From CAWEWH01 sp963812775 (GTDB lineage Bacteria; Pseudomonadota; Alphaproteobacteria; Rhizobiales; Beijerinckiaceae): DNA of 64,000 nucleotides. The notes under the pieces were generated by a model, which did not search any database, was not told the origin of the DNA, and saw nothing but the letters and a program-made list of their open reading frames with translations. The DNA lies in NCBI GenBank assembly GCA_963812775.1, contig CAWEWH010000009.1, positions 124,001-188,000 on the forward strand. The letters are read 5' to 3'. Below are positions 7,767 through 16,176 of this stretch, piece after piece (the first letter of the stretch is position 1; the number at the start of each line of letters is the position of its first letter). Both the position numbers and the translations under genes were made by a program.

Positions 7767-8521
7767 CAATGGCCTCCCCGCCCGCCGGCACTGCCCACGA
7801 CGTGGATGCCACACTCGATCTTGTCCTGATCGCGCCAGCGTCCGGCGCGCCCGTCCTCGCTCGCGTTCACAGGCGTGGTGCACGGCATGCAGCCGATAGA
7901 TGGATAGCCACGCGCCACCAAGGGATGAGCCGGCAGATCATGGGCGCGCGCATAGGCAGCGATCTGCTGCGGCGTCCACGTCGCCAGGGGATTGACTTTC
8001 AGATGCGCGGCGTCGGCTTCGAAGATCGGGAGGGCGGACCGCGTCACGGCTTGGTGGCGCTTGCGGCCGCTGACCCATGCGGCGAAGGGCTGAAGCGCGC
8101 TCGCCAAGGGCACGACCTTGCGGAAGTGGCAGCAGCGGTCGGGATCGGTGGCGAACAGCGCGCCGCGCCGATCGAGGCGCTCCTCGTCCGAAGCCGTCGG
8201 CCCGATGGTGCGCACGTCAGTGAGACCGAGACGTTGGATCAGCGCGTCGCGATAGGCGAGCGTCTCCGGGAAGAGCCGCCTCGTATCGATGAAGATCACC
8301 GGCACGGCGGGGGCGACGCTGGCGGCGAGATGCAGCAGCACCGCCGATTCCGCTCCGAAGCTCGACACGATGGCAACGGGCCCGGCCACCTTGTCGGCAA
8401 GCACCGCCTCGAGCAGCCGGTCGGCGGGCTTGTCGCCGTGCAGGGCTTCGAGCGCCGCCGCCTTGGCGATCAGCCCGGCCGGTGCCGGCGCGCTGAGCGT
8501 GTGTTCAAACGGCCTCGGCAT
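7766..8521 (-). CDS. cysH: Assimilatory APS reductase (phosphoadenylyl-sulfate reductase family)
   Basis: 251 aa. It reduces activated sulfate to sulfite with thioredoxin. The paired cysteines in DRCCHFRKVVPL and the CxxC in IGCMPCT bind the 4Fe-4S cluster of the APS-using branch of the family, and the catalytic cysteine is in the terminal ECGIH motif. Enzymes of strict PAPS specificity lack the CC/CxxC set, so APS is the predicted substrate. ‘SSFGAESAVLLHLA’ is the nucleotide loop. The ATG chosen (MPRPFEHTLSA) overlaps cysI by 17 bases; longer starts run further into cysI. Confidence 0.92.
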   Translation of the reverse strand: MPRPFEHTLSAPAPAGLIAKAAALEALHGDKPADRLLEAVLADKVAGPVAIVSSFGAESAVLLHLAASVAPAVPVIFIDTRRLFPETLAYRDALIQRLGLTDVRTIGPTASDEERLDRRGALFATDPDRCCHFRKVVPLASALQPFAAWVSGRKRHQAVTRSALPIFEADAAHLKVNPLATWTPQQIAAYARAHDLPAHPLVARGYPSIGCMPCTTPVNASEDGRAGRWRDQDKIECGIHVVGSAGGRGGH

Positions 8522-10166
8522 AGAGCGCCTCCCGGAACGGGGTTTCGCCGAGCCGCCGCACCGCTTCGAGAAAGGTCTCGCGCGGGTTCGTGCGCAGGCG
8601 CAGATAGGTATCGACGATGGTTTCGACCGCGTCGACGATCTCCTCGGACGAGAAGCCTTTGCCGACGATGTCGCCGATCGAGCAATTCTCATCGCCCGAG
8701 CCACCAAGCGTGATCTGGTAGAATTCCTCGCCTTTGCGCTCCACGCCGAGGATGCCGATGTGGCCGACATGGTGGTGGCCGCACGCGTTGATGCAGCCGG
8801 AGATCTTGATCTTGAGATCGCCGATCTCGCGCTGGCGGCCGAGATCGGCGAAGCGCTGGGCGATGCGCTGCGCCACCGGTATCGAGCGGGCATTGGCGAG
8901 CGCGCAATAGTCGAGCCCCGGACAGGCGATGATGTCGGTGATGAGGCCTGCATGCGGGGCAGCAAGCCCGATCGTTTGGAGCGTCGCGAACACCGTCGGC
9001 AGGTCGTCGAGCGCCACGTGCGGCAGCACGAGGTTCTGCTCGTGGCTGACGCGCACCTCGTCGCTGCCGTAGCGCTCGGCGAGGTCGGCGATGGCCTCCA
9101 TCTGGTCGGCGCTGCAATCGCCCGGCACGGCGCCGATGCTCTTCAGCGAGATGGTGGCGACGCCGTAACCCGAGACGCGGTGCGGCGTGACGTTGCGTTC
9201 CGCCCAGGCGGCAAAGCTGGTGTCGAGCGTCTGGGCCTTCTCGAAGGCTTCCGACAACGCGGCGCGCGGCTTCAGCTGCGGCATGGCGAAATAAGCGGCG
9301 ATGCGGTCCACCTCGCCCTTCGGCAGCGTCAGCGCCCTGCCCTTGATCTCGTCATAGGCCGCCTCGATCTCGCGCTTGATCTCTTCGACGCCCTTCTCGT
9401 GGATGAGGATCTTGATGCGCGCCTTCTGCTTGTTGTCGCGGCGGCCGTAGAGATTGTAGACGCGCAAGATCGCTTCGCAGTAGCTCAGCAGTTCCGCCTC
9501 CGGCAGGAAGTCGCGCACTTTCTTGCCGACGAACGGGGTGCGCCCGAGCCCGCCGCCCACATATACGGTGAAGCCGAGCGCCCCGTCGTCATTGCGCAAG
9601 AGCTGCAGTCCGATGTCATGGATCTGCACGGCGGCGCGGTCGTGCGGGGCGCCCGCCACGGCGATCTTGAACTTGCGCGGCAGGTAGGTGAATTCCGGGT
9701 GCAGCGACGACCATTGCCGCAGAATCTCGGCGTAGGGCCGCGGATCGACGATCTCGTCGGCCGCCGCGCCAGCGAAATGATCGGCCGAGACGTTGCGGAT
9801 GCAATTGCCGGAGGTCTGGATCGCATGCATCTCGACTTCGGCGAGCTCGCCGAGAATATCGGGAATGTCCTTCAGCGCGGTCCAATGGAACTGCAGGTTC
9901 TGGCGCGTCGTGAAATGGCCGAAGCCGCGATCATAGCGGCGCGCGATATGGGCGAGCTTGCGCAGCTTTGCCGCATCGAGCCCGCCATACGGGATGGCGA
10001 TGCGCAGCATGTAGGAATGCAGCTGCAGATAGACGCCGTTCATGAGGCGGAGCGGCTTGAACTCGTCCTCCGTCAATTCGCCCTTCAGGCGACGCTCGAC
10101 CTGGTCGCGGAACTGCGCCACCCGCGCGGTGACAAAACGGCGATCGAATTCATCGTAGCGGTACAT
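8505..10166 (-). CDS. cysI: Sulfite reductase hemoprotein (nitrite/sulfite reductase family)
   Basis: 553 aa, full length. It reduces sulfite to sulfide using a coupled siroheme and 4Fe-4S cluster; the cluster cysteines are C415, C421, C458 and C462 in ACPGLDYC and GCINACGHH. Two ferredoxin-like half domains and two siroheme domains are in the usual order, with FTTRQNLQFH in the first and SHEQNLVLPH in the second. No flavoprotein subunit (CysJ) is encoded nearby, while a ferredoxin gene is, so electrons probably come from ferredoxin. Nitrite as substrate cannot be excluded by sequence, but the cysH/cysDN context points to sulfite. Confidence 0.93.
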   Translation of the reverse strand: MYRYDEFDRRFVTARVAQFRDQVERRLKGELTEDEFKPLRLMNGVYLQLHSYMLRIAIPYGGLDAAKLRKLAHIARRYDRGFGHFTTRQNLQFHWTALKDIPDILGELAEVEMHAIQTSGNCIRNVSADHFAGAAADEIVDPRPYAEILRQWSSLHPEFTYLPRKFKIAVAGAPHDRAAVQIHDIGLQLLRNDDGALGFTVYVGGGLGRTPFVGKKVRDFLPEAELLSYCEAILRVYNLYGRRDNKQKARIKILIHEKGVEEIKREIEAAYDEIKGRALTLPKGEVDRIAAYFAMPQLKPRAALSEAFEKAQTLDTSFAAWAERNVTPHRVSGYGVATISLKSIGAVPGDCSADQMEAIADLAERYGSDEVRVSHEQNLVLPHVALDDLPTVFATLQTIGLAAPHAGLITDIIACPGLDYCALANARSIPVAQRIAQRFADLGRQREIGDLKIKISGCINACGHHHVGHIGILGVERKGEEFYQITLGGSGDENCSIGDIVGKGFSSEEIVDAVETIVDTYLRLRTNPRETFLEAVRRLGETPFREALYAEAV

Positions 10167-10169
10167 GGC

Positions 10170-10499
10170 CTACCCCGCCGTTGCCGCGAAGAACCGCGAG
10201 CGATTCTCGACGATGGTCGGGCCGGAGGCACGGATGGCTTCGCGCAGCCGCATCGCCGCCACCACGCCGTCCACTTCCTGGGCGATGTCGATGAGGTAGG
10301 GCTCGACGACGACGTGGGCGGCTTCGTCCCGCAAGGCCGCCGCAAGGAGCGCCTCAGCCGGCTCGCCGGCGTTGGCCAGTTCGGCGGCCGACAGGTTGGT
10401 CGTCCAGGCGCCGCCGGGGGAGCGAAATACCACGGCGCCCGACGTTAGGGCATTCGCGGTAACAGCCTGCAGCGCTGTCCCTTTTGCGGCCTTTTTCAT
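10170..10499 (-). CDS. DUF2849 family protein upstream of cysI
   Basis: 109 aa, typical of the short alphaproteobacterial DUF2849 proteins that precede cysI. Visible features are ‘GAVVFRSPGGAWTTNLSAA’ and ‘AHVVVEPYLIDI’, then a helix ending before the cysI start. In relatives this gene sits between a siroheme synthase and cysI; here no cysG is present. The gap to cysI is three bases, so they are co-transcribed. Function is unknown. ATG preceded by GGAGGCGCC (in the minus strand). Confidence 0.85.
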   Translation of the reverse strand: MKKAAKGTALQAVTANALTSGAVVFRSPGGAWTTNLSAAELANAGEPAEALLAAALRDEAAHVVVEPYLIDIAQEVDGVVAAMRLREAIRASGPTIVENRSRFFAATAG

Positions 10500-10651
10500 C
10501 GGCGCCTCCGGTAATTCACGGGCAGAGATGCATAATTAGGCAAAGCCGACCGTGACGTGTAATTTAACATGAGGTGGGGAGGCGATGGAAGCTTTTCCAC
10601 TCACATTCGTGAGATTGTTTTGTATTACGGATAATGGACGTAAATTATTTC
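10500..10651 (-). promoter_or_regulatory. AT-rich upstream region of the DUF2849-cysI operon
   Basis: A 152-bp gap that is clearly AT-richer than the flanking coding DNA, followed by the strong SD GGAGGCGCC. On the plus strand it contains ATAATGGACGTAAATTATTT (10631-10650), then CTC, which resembles ATGATGACGTTATTAATGATT (first 20 bases from 14961) in the cysP/cysK gap, and a short palindrome CTCAC-ATTC-GTGAG (10600-10613). A promoter with a sulfur-regulator site is inferred from position; no -35/-10 pair can be assigned with confidence. Confidence 0.45.
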
Positions 10652-11014
10652 TCAGTCCATCTCCGAGCCCGGCGCGAGGCGGACCCGCACCCCGTCGAAT
10701 TCCGGGCGCATGAGAATTTGGCACGACAGCCGCGATCCCGGCTCGGTCGCGGGCGCCAGGTCGAGTTGGTCGATCTCCTCGCCGCTCGCCGGCGTGACGG
10801 CGTCCATCCAGTCCCGGTCCACATAGACATGGCAGGTGGCGCAGGCGCAGGCGCCGCCGCACTCCCCCTTCATGTCGAGGCCCCAGTCACGGATGATTTC
10901 CATGACCCGCCAGCCTTCAACCGCATGCAATTCGTGCTCGGCGCCGTGGCGGTCGATGACGAAGATTTTCAGCGTCGCTTCTTGGCGCGCCGCGACCGCA
11001 CTATCGTTCTGCAT
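10652..11014 (-). CDS. 2Fe-2S ferredoxin (adrenodoxin type) in the sulfur operon
   Basis: 120 aa. A plant/adrenodoxin-type 2Fe-2S ferredoxin with cluster ligands C52, C58, C61 (C-x5-C-x2-C in GECGGACACATC) and C98 in RLSCQIL. ‘DWMDAVTPASGEEIDQLDLA’ is the usual adrenodoxin-class segment. It follows cysA by six bases and precedes the cysI operon, so its probable role is delivering electrons to sulfite reductase. The start is the ATG at 11014; a shorter version starting near the first beta strand is possible but no internal ATG offers itself. Confidence 0.88.
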   Translation of the reverse strand: MQNDSAVAARQEATLKIFVIDRHGAEHELHAVEGWRVMEIIRDWGLDMKGECGGACACATCHVYVDRDWMDAVTPASGEEIDQLDLAPATEPGSRLSCQILMRPEFDGVRVRLAPGSEMD

Positions 11015-11020
11015 GGCGCG

Positions 11021-12064
11021 TTACGATCGACCGTTGTGGAACAGGCGGGCCTTGACGATGTGCAGCCCCACCCGCTCGCCGACCGCCAGCGGCTGTTGGG
11101 CCGGCAGCTCGACTTCCACCGTCGTGCTGCTGGCGTCGAGACTGACTTCGGCGCGCCGCCCTGTGCCGGTCCGGCGCACGCTCGAGACGGTGCCCTTCAA
11201 ACCGGAGCAATCGCCCTCGGTCAGGACGAGATCCTTCGGCCGCAAGTAAAGCTGCGCGGGCCCGTCGACGCTCTGTGCCTCGACCGATAGCGGCAACCCG
11301 CCGATCAGCACCTTGCCGTCCCGGACGGTGACCGGCACGCTGGTCGTGTCGCCGACGAACGACATGACGAAGGACGTTGCCGGCTCGTCGTAGATCTGGT
11401 CGGGCGTGCCGATCTGCTCGAGATTGCCTTCGTTGAGGATGGCGACACGGTCGGCGAGCTCCAGCGCCTCTTCCTGATCGTGAGTGACGAAGACAGTCGT
11501 GTGGCCGGTGCGGTCGTGGATGTGCCGCAGCCAGCGGCGAAGGTCCTTGCGCACCTTCGCGTCCAGCGCGCCGAAGGGCTCGTCGAGGAGAAGCACGCGC
11601 GGTTCGACGGCAAGCGCCCGGGCGAGCGCCACGCGCTGACGCTGCCCGCCCGACAGCTGATGCGGATAGCGCCCCTCCATGCCGGCGAGTTGGATCAGTT
11701 CCAGGAGGTCACCCACACGCTTGCGGATCGCCGCCCGCGACGGGCGGCGGCGCCGTTCGCGCACGCGCAGGCCATAGCTGATGTTTTCGGCCACGGTCAT
11801 GTGCCGGAAGAGTGCGTATTGCTGGAACACAAAGCCGACGCGCCGGTCTTGCACCCTGATCCGCGTCGCATCCTCGCCGCCGAAGATGACTTGGCCGCGG
11901 CTCGGAAGCTCGAGGCCGGCCAGGACCCGCAGCAGGGTCGTCTTGCCAGACCCGGACGGGCCGAGCAGCGCCACGAGCTCGCCGGCGCCGATATCGAGGC
12001 TGACGCCGCGCAGCGCGGCCGATGCTCCGAAGTCCTTGGCGATGTCGAGGAGGCGAATGTCCAA
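11021..12064 (-). CDS. cysA: Sulfate/thiosulfate ABC transporter ATP-binding protein
   Basis: About 347 aa. ATPase of the sulfate importer: Walker A GPSGSGKTT, signature LSGGQRQR, Walker B VLLLDEPFGALD and H-loop VTHDQEEA, then a C-terminal TOBE-like domain (about 250-345). I chose the TTG at 12064 because GGAG lies seven bases upstream, the protein then starts as the family does (DIRLLDIAKDFG), its length fits, and it does not overlap cysW. An in-frame ATG at 12106 would overlap cysW by 29 bases and has no clear ribosome binding site. It is membrane-associated with CysT/CysW and imports sulfate. Confidence 0.9.
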   Translation of the reverse strand: MDIRLLDIAKDFGASAALRGVSLDIGAGELVALLGPSGSGKTTLLRVLAGLELPSRGQVIFGGEDATRIRVQDRRVGFVFQQYALFRHMTVAENISYGLRVRERRRRPSRAAIRKRVGDLLELIQLAGMEGRYPHQLSGGQRQRVALARALAVEPRVLLLDEPFGALDAKVRKDLRRWLRHIHDRTGHTTVFVTHDQEEALELADRVAILNEGNLEQIGTPDQIYDEPATSFVMSFVGDTTSVPVTVRDGKVLIGGLPLSVEAQSVDGPAQLYLRPKDLVLTEGDCSGLKGTVSSVRRTGTGRRAEVSLDASSTTVEVELPAQQPLAVGERVGLHIVKARLFHNGRS

Positions 12065-12077
12065 GGCCTCGCTCCGC

Positions 12078-12959
12078 TCAGTAAGCCCCTCCTCCCGATA
12101 TAGCATCCGCGTAGCGCCATTCGAGGATCGACTTGGCGGCAAGCGTGACAAGGGCAAGGAGGGCGAGGAGCGAAGCGACGGCGAAAGCGGCGACGAAATT
12201 GTATTCATTGTAAAGAATCTCCACGTGGAGCGGCATGGTGTTGGTCAATCCGCGGATGTGGCCGGACACGACAGCGACGGCGCCGAACTCGCCCATGGCG
12301 CGGGCATTGCAAAGCAGGACGCCGTAGAGCAGGCCCCAACGGATGTTGGGCAGGGTCACGGTGAGGAAGGTGCGAAAGCCGCCGGCGCCGAGCGTCAGTG
12401 CCGCGGCCTCGTCCTGCGTTCCCTGTTGCTGCATGAGCGGGATGAGCTCGCGCGCCACGAACGGGAAGGTGACGAAGATCGTGGCGAGCACAATTCCCGG
12501 CAGCGCGAAGATGATCTCGATGCCGTTGGCCCGCAGCCAGGGCCCGAACAGACCCTGCGCCCCGAACAGCAGCACGTAGACGAGGCCGGAGACGACCGGC
12601 GACACCGAGAACGGCAGATCGATCAGCGTGATCAGCACGCTCTTGCCGCGGAACTCGAATTTGGCGATGGCCCAGGCCGCCGCGATGCCGAACACGACAT
12701 TGAGCGGCACGGCGATCGCCGCCACGGTGAGCGTCAACTGAATGGCGGCAAGCGCATCGGCATCGGCGAGGCTTGCAAGATATGGCGTAAACCCCTTCCT
12801 CAGCGCCTCGCTGAACACCACGACCAGCGGCATGATCAGGAACAGGCCGAGAAACGAAAGTGCGACAACGATCAACGCCACGCGCGCGGCGCGCGGCTCC
12901 GTCACGACATTGACAGGCGCGTCGGCGGTGCGCCGGGCGGCAAGCGCGATGTCAGACAT
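12078..12959 (-). CDS. cysW: Sulfate ABC transporter permease subunit W
   Basis: 293 aa, about six membrane segments starting at residue 26 (ALIVVALSFLGLFLIMPLVVV). The coupling helix segment EAALTLGAGGFRTFLTVTLP and ‘RAMGEFGAVAVVSGHIRG’ are typical of the sulfate branch of the BPD permeases. It pairs with CysT in the inner membrane and CysA in the cytoplasm. The ATG overlaps the end of cysT by eight bases. Confidence 0.93.
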   Translation of the reverse strand: MSDIALAARRTADAPVNVVTEPRAARVALIVVALSFLGLFLIMPLVVVFSEALRKGFTPYLASLADADALAAIQLTLTVAAIAVPLNVVFGIAAAWAIAKFEFRGKSVLITLIDLPFSVSPVVSGLVYVLLFGAQGLFGPWLRANGIEIIFALPGIVLATIFVTFPFVARELIPLMQQQGTQDEAAALTLGAGGFRTFLTVTLPNIRWGLLYGVLLCNARAMGEFGAVAVVSGHIRGLTNTMPLHVEILYNEYNFVAAFAVASLLALLALVTLAAKSILEWRYADAISGGGAY

Positions 12960-13806
12960 GACCGAACCTCCGCCGGCTCCAGGCCTGCAGCAGATTGATC
13001 ACCAGGAGCATGACAAACGAGATGGCCAGCATGACGGTGGCGATGGCCGTCGCCCCCACATAGTCGAATTCCTCGAGCTTGATGACGATGAGCAGCGGCG
13101 CGATCTCGGACACGAACGGCAGGTTGCCGGCGATGAAGATCACCGAGCCGTATTCGCCGACCGCCCGCGCGAAGGCCAGCGCGAAGCCGGTGAGCAGCGC
13201 CGGCACGAGCGGCGGCAAGAGCACGCGCAGCATCGTCTGCCCGCGCGTGGCGCCGAGCGTCGCCGATGCTTCCTCCAGCTCGCGATCGATCTCGGCGATC
13301 AACGGCTGCACGGTGCGCACCACGAAGGGCAAGCCCACGAAGATGAGGGCGACCAGCACGCCAAGCGGTGTGTAGGCGATCTTGATGCCGTAGGGGGCCA
13401 GCACGGCGCCGAGCCAGCCGTTGGGCGCATAGAGCGCGGCGAGCGAGATGCCGGCAACGGCGGTGGGGAGCGCGAATGGCAAATCGACCGCCGCGTCGAG
13501 CAGCTTGCGTCCGGGAAAGCGATAGCGCGTCAGCACCCAGGCGGCGATCAGCCCGAACGCCGCGTCGATGGCGGCGGCGGCGAGCGACAGCCCGAAGCTC
13601 ACTTTCAGCGCCGCCAGCACACGGGGCTGCGAGGCGGCGGCCACGAGCCCTTCGAGCCCGATGCCCGATGCCCTGAGCACAAGTGCGCCGAGCGGTATGA
13701 GTACGATGAGGCTGAGATAGATGAGCATATAGCCGAACGCCAGGCCGAAGCCTGGGATGGCGCTGGGCTCGCGCCAGCGCCGGATCGGCGTTGTCGCAAG
13801 CGTCAT
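12952..13806 (-). CDS. cysT: Sulfate ABC transporter permease subunit T
   Basis: 284 aa inner-membrane permease. Family marks: PGFGLAFGYMLIYLSLIVLIP split at residues 18-38, ‘DLPFALPTAVAGISL’, the coupling segment EEASATLGATRGQTMLRVLLP and ‘RAVGEYGSVIFIAGNLP’. It is three bases downstream of the binding-protein gene and overlaps cysW by eight bases, so the importer genes form one transcript in the order cysP-T-W-A. Confidence 0.93.
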   Translation of the reverse strand: MTLATTPIRRWREPSAIPGFGLAFGYMLIYLSLIVLIPLGALVLRASGIGLEGLVAAASQPRVLAALKVSFGLSLAAAAIDAAFGLIAAWVLTRYRFPGRKLLDAAVDLPFALPTAVAGISLAALYAPNGWLGAVLAPYGIKIAYTPLGVLVALIFVGLPFVVRTVQPLIAEIDRELEEASATLGATRGQTMLRVLLPPLVPALLTGFALAFARAVGEYGSVIFIAGNLPFVSEIAPLLIVIKLEEFDYVGATAIATVMLAISFVMLLVINLLQAWSRRRFGHV

Positions 13807-13809
13807 GGA

Positions 13810-14880
13810 TCAACCGCGGCCGGCGGACTTTTGAATCTGATCGAAGGCCCCGCCCTCGCCGAAATGCTCCTTCTGGGCTTTAGCCCAGCCGCCGAACACC
13901 TTCTCAATGTTGAACATGTTCACCTTCGGAAAACGCGCCAGATCTTCAGCCGCGACACCGTCGGGGCGGGACGGCCGATAGAAGTGCTTGGCGACAACGG
14001 CTTGGGCTTTCGGCGAATAGAGGAACTGGAGATAGGCTTCCGCCACTTTGCGGGTTCCCTTGGTGTCGACATTGCCGTCGACGAGGGTGACGGGCGGCCC
14101 GGCAAGGATCGAGATGCTGGGAACGACGATGTCGTACTTGTCGGCACCGAACTCCTTCAAGCTCAGCAGCGCCTCGTTCTCCCAGGCGATGAGCACGTCG
14201 CCGAGACCGCGCTGCACGAACGAGACGGTCGCGCCTCGTGCACCCGTATCGAGCACCGGCACGTTCCTGAAGATGGCCGTCACGAAATCCTGTGCCTTGG
14301 CCTGATCGCCATTGTGCTTGTCGAGGGCATAGCCCCAGGCCGCCAGGTAGTTCCAGCGCGCGCCTCCGGACGTCTTCGGGTTGGGCGTGATGACCTGCAC
14401 GCCGGGCTTCGCCAGATCCGTCCAGTCGGTGATGGCCTTGGGGTTGCCCTTGCGCACCACAAAGACGATCGTCGAGGTATAGGGCGAGGAATTGTTGGGC
14501 AGCCGCTGTTGCCAATCGGCGGGGATTTTCTTCGTCGCGGCCGCGATGGCATCGATGTCCGCCGCGAGAGCCAACGTAACCACCGCCGCGTCGATGCCGT
14601 CGATGACGGCGCGCGCCTGCGCCCCGGAGCCGCCGTGCGAATTGCGCACCGTCACCGCTTCGCCGGTCTTGTCGCGCCACTCGGCCACGAACGCCTGATT
14701 GATCTCGCGGTAGAGCTCGCGGGTTGGATCGTACGAGACGTTGAGAATGGCCGTTTGCGCCTTGGCGCCGGACGCGAAGAGGACGAGCCCGAGGCACAGC
14801 GCGAAGGCCGCCACGAAAGCCACCATCTGCAGCAGCGACGCGCGCATGGCGCGCGCCGGAGTGAGCAAGCGTGTCGTCAT
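13810..14880 (-). CDS. cysP: Sulfate ABC transporter substrate-binding protein
   Basis: 356 aa periplasmic sulfate-binding protein. An N-terminal signal peptide runs to about residue 42 (AFALCLGLVLFASGAKAQ), followed by the family motif LNVSYDPTRELY and ‘NSHGGSGAQARAVIDG’, ‘TPNPKTSGGARWNYLAAWGYA’ region and ‘VAWENEALLSL’-like segment. The ATG at 14880 is preceded by GGAGG with a five-base spacer; the ATG 18 bases upstream has no such site. CysP and Sbp are not reliably told apart by eye. It is the first gene of the importer operon, transcribed divergently from cysK. Confidence 0.9.
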   Translation of the reverse strand: MTTRLLTPARAMRASLLQMVAFVAAFALCLGLVLFASGAKAQTAILNVSYDPTRELYREINQAFVAEWRDKTGEAVTVRNSHGGSGAQARAVIDGIDAAVVTLALAADIDAIAAATKKIPADWQQRLPNNSSPYTSTIVFVVRKGNPKAITDWTDLAKPGVQVITPNPKTSGGARWNYLAAWGYALDKHNGDQAKAQDFVTAIFRNVPVLDTGARGATVSFVQRGLGDVLIAWENEALLSLKEFGADKYDIVVPSISILAGPPVTLVDGNVDTKGTRKVAEAYLQFLYSPKAQAVVAKHFYRPSRPDGVAAEDLARFPKVNMFNIEKVFGGWAKAQKEHFGEGGAFDQIQKSAGRG

Positions 14881-14898
14881 GGTCGCCTCCACCGCCAT

Positions 14899-15036
14899 TG
14901 CATCTTGGCGGTCGCCTAGGGAAAATCAATCCTGGACTGTAAAAAAATATTATTTACAATATGATGACGTTATTAATGATTCTCCCGGCGCGCTTGCGCC
15001 AGATGCCCGCGCACCGCAGAAAGACGAGACGCAACA
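14899..15036. promoter_or_regulatory. Shared divergent promoter region of cysP and cysK
   Basis: This 138-bp gap is strikingly AT-rich between two GC-rich genes. It holds an inverted repeat TGTAAA-N9-TTTACA (14938-14958) and, just right of it, ATGATGACGTTATTAATG (from 14961), which resembles a segment in the gap at 10631-10653. A LysR-type sulfur regulator (CysB-like) acting on both directions is a reasonable inference; the regulator is not encoded in the window. Confidence 0.55.
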
Positions 15037-16122
15037 ATGAATTCCACGCCCTCGCAGCGACCCATCCGCACCATGACAACCGTGACCAGCCCCGCGCCCA
15101 GCGTCGTTGAAGCCATCGGCAACACGCCGCTTATCCGCCTTCAACGCGCATCGGCCCTCACCGGTTGCACCATCTTGGGCAAAGCCGAATTCATGAATCC
15201 CGGCCAATCGGTGAAGGACCGTGCTGCCCTGTTCATCATCAAGGATGCGATGGCCAAAGGGCAGCTCAGGCCCGGCGGCGTCATCGTCGAGGGCACTGCC
15301 GGCAACACCGGCATCGGCCTTGCGGTCGTCGGCAATGCGCTCGGCTTTCGCAGCGTTATCGTCATCCCCGACACGCAGTCGCAGGAGAAGAAGGACACGC
15401 TGCGGCTGCTCGGCGCCCAGCTCGTCGAGGTTCCGGCGGTCGGCTACGCCAATCCCAACAACTACGTGAAGGTGTCGGGCCGTTTGGCCGAGCAACTGGC
15501 CAAGTCTGAACCCAACGGCGCCATCTGGGCGAATCAGTTCGACAACGTTGCGAACCGCCAAGCCCATATTGACGGCACCGGGCCGGAAATCTGGGAACAG
15601 ACGCAGGGCAAGATCGACGGTTTCGTCTCGTCCGTCGGAACCGGCGGCACGCTTGCCGGCGTCGGCATCGCGCTGAAGAAGCGCAACCCGAAGGTCAAGA
15701 TCGTCCTCGCCGATCCCTTCGGCGCATCGCTCTATTCGTACTACACGACCGGCGAACTGAAGGCCGAAGGCTCCTCCATTACCGAAGGCATCGGCCAGGT
15801 CCGCATCACCGCCAACCTCGTCGATGCACCGATCGACACCGCCTATCAAATCCCGGACGCGGAAGCGATTCCGCTCGTCTTCGATCTCCTCGAGCACGAG
15901 GGCCTGTGCCTCGGCGGCTCCACCGGCATCAATGTGGCTGGCGCCATCCGCCTCGCCAAGGAGCTCGGGCCCGGCCACACCATCGTGACCATCCTCGCCG
16001 ATTTCGGCACCCGCTATCAGTCCAAGCTCTTCAATCCGGAGTTCCTGCGCTCCAAGGCTTTGCCGGTGCCGGCTTGGATCGTCCGCAAGCAAACCATCGT
16101 GCCGCCGCTCGTGGCGACCTGA
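15037..16122 (+). CDS. cysK: Cysteine synthase A (O-acetylserine sulfhydrylase)
   Basis: 361 aa. It joins sulfide and O-acetyl-L-serine into cysteine in the cytoplasm, closing the pathway encoded on the other strand. The PLP lysine is K60 in NPGQSVKDRAA; the substrate loop EGTAGNTGIG and phosphate-binding loop VGTGGTLAG are intact. An ATG at 15073 (MTTVTSPAPSVVE) would remove 12 residues and is closer to the usual family start; neither start has a strong ribosome binding site. The C-terminal extension (after FNPEFLRSKALPVP) is normal for rhizobial homologues. Confidence 0.92.
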   Translation: MNSTPSQRPIRTMTTVTSPAPSVVEAIGNTPLIRLQRASALTGCTILGKAEFMNPGQSVKDRAALFIIKDAMAKGQLRPGGVIVEGTAGNTGIGLAVVGNALGFRSVIVIPDTQSQEKKDTLRLLGAQLVEVPAVGYANPNNYVKVSGRLAEQLAKSEPNGAIWANQFDNVANRQAHIDGTGPEIWEQTQGKIDGFVSSVGTGGTLAGVGIALKKRNPKVKIVLADPFGASLYSYYTTGELKAEGSSITEGIGQVRITANLVDAPIDTAYQIPDAEAIPLVFDLLEHEGLCLGGSTGINVAGAIRLAKELGPGHTIVTILADFGTRYQSKLFNPEFLRSKALPVPAWIVRKQTIVPPLVAT

Positions 16123-16127
16123 CAAAC

Positions 16128-16152
16128 GGAACCTCGACAGTTTCGCCGCGTT
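16128..16152 (+). promoter_or_regulatory. Sigma-EcfG type promoter of the ABC transporter gene
   Basis: GGAAC at 16128-16132, a 16-base spacer, and CGTT at 16149-16152 match the consensus of the alphaproteobacterial general stress sigma factor exactly. It starts five bases after the cysK stop and ends 24 bases before the ATG at 16177. It is one of six such sites within 7.5 kb. Assignment rests on the motif and the nearby ecfG. Confidence 0.7.
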
Positions 16153-16176
16153 GAAGCGGCGGATCGGATCGAGGTC

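Noticed and set aside
8505..10166. Nitrite reductase (NirA)
   Set aside because: The fold is shared, but the gene overlaps cysH and belongs to the sulfate operon.
14938..14958. Rho-independent terminator at TGTAAA-N9-TTTACA
   Set aside because: The stem is only six A/T-rich pairs and it lies between two divergent starts, so an operator is more sensible.
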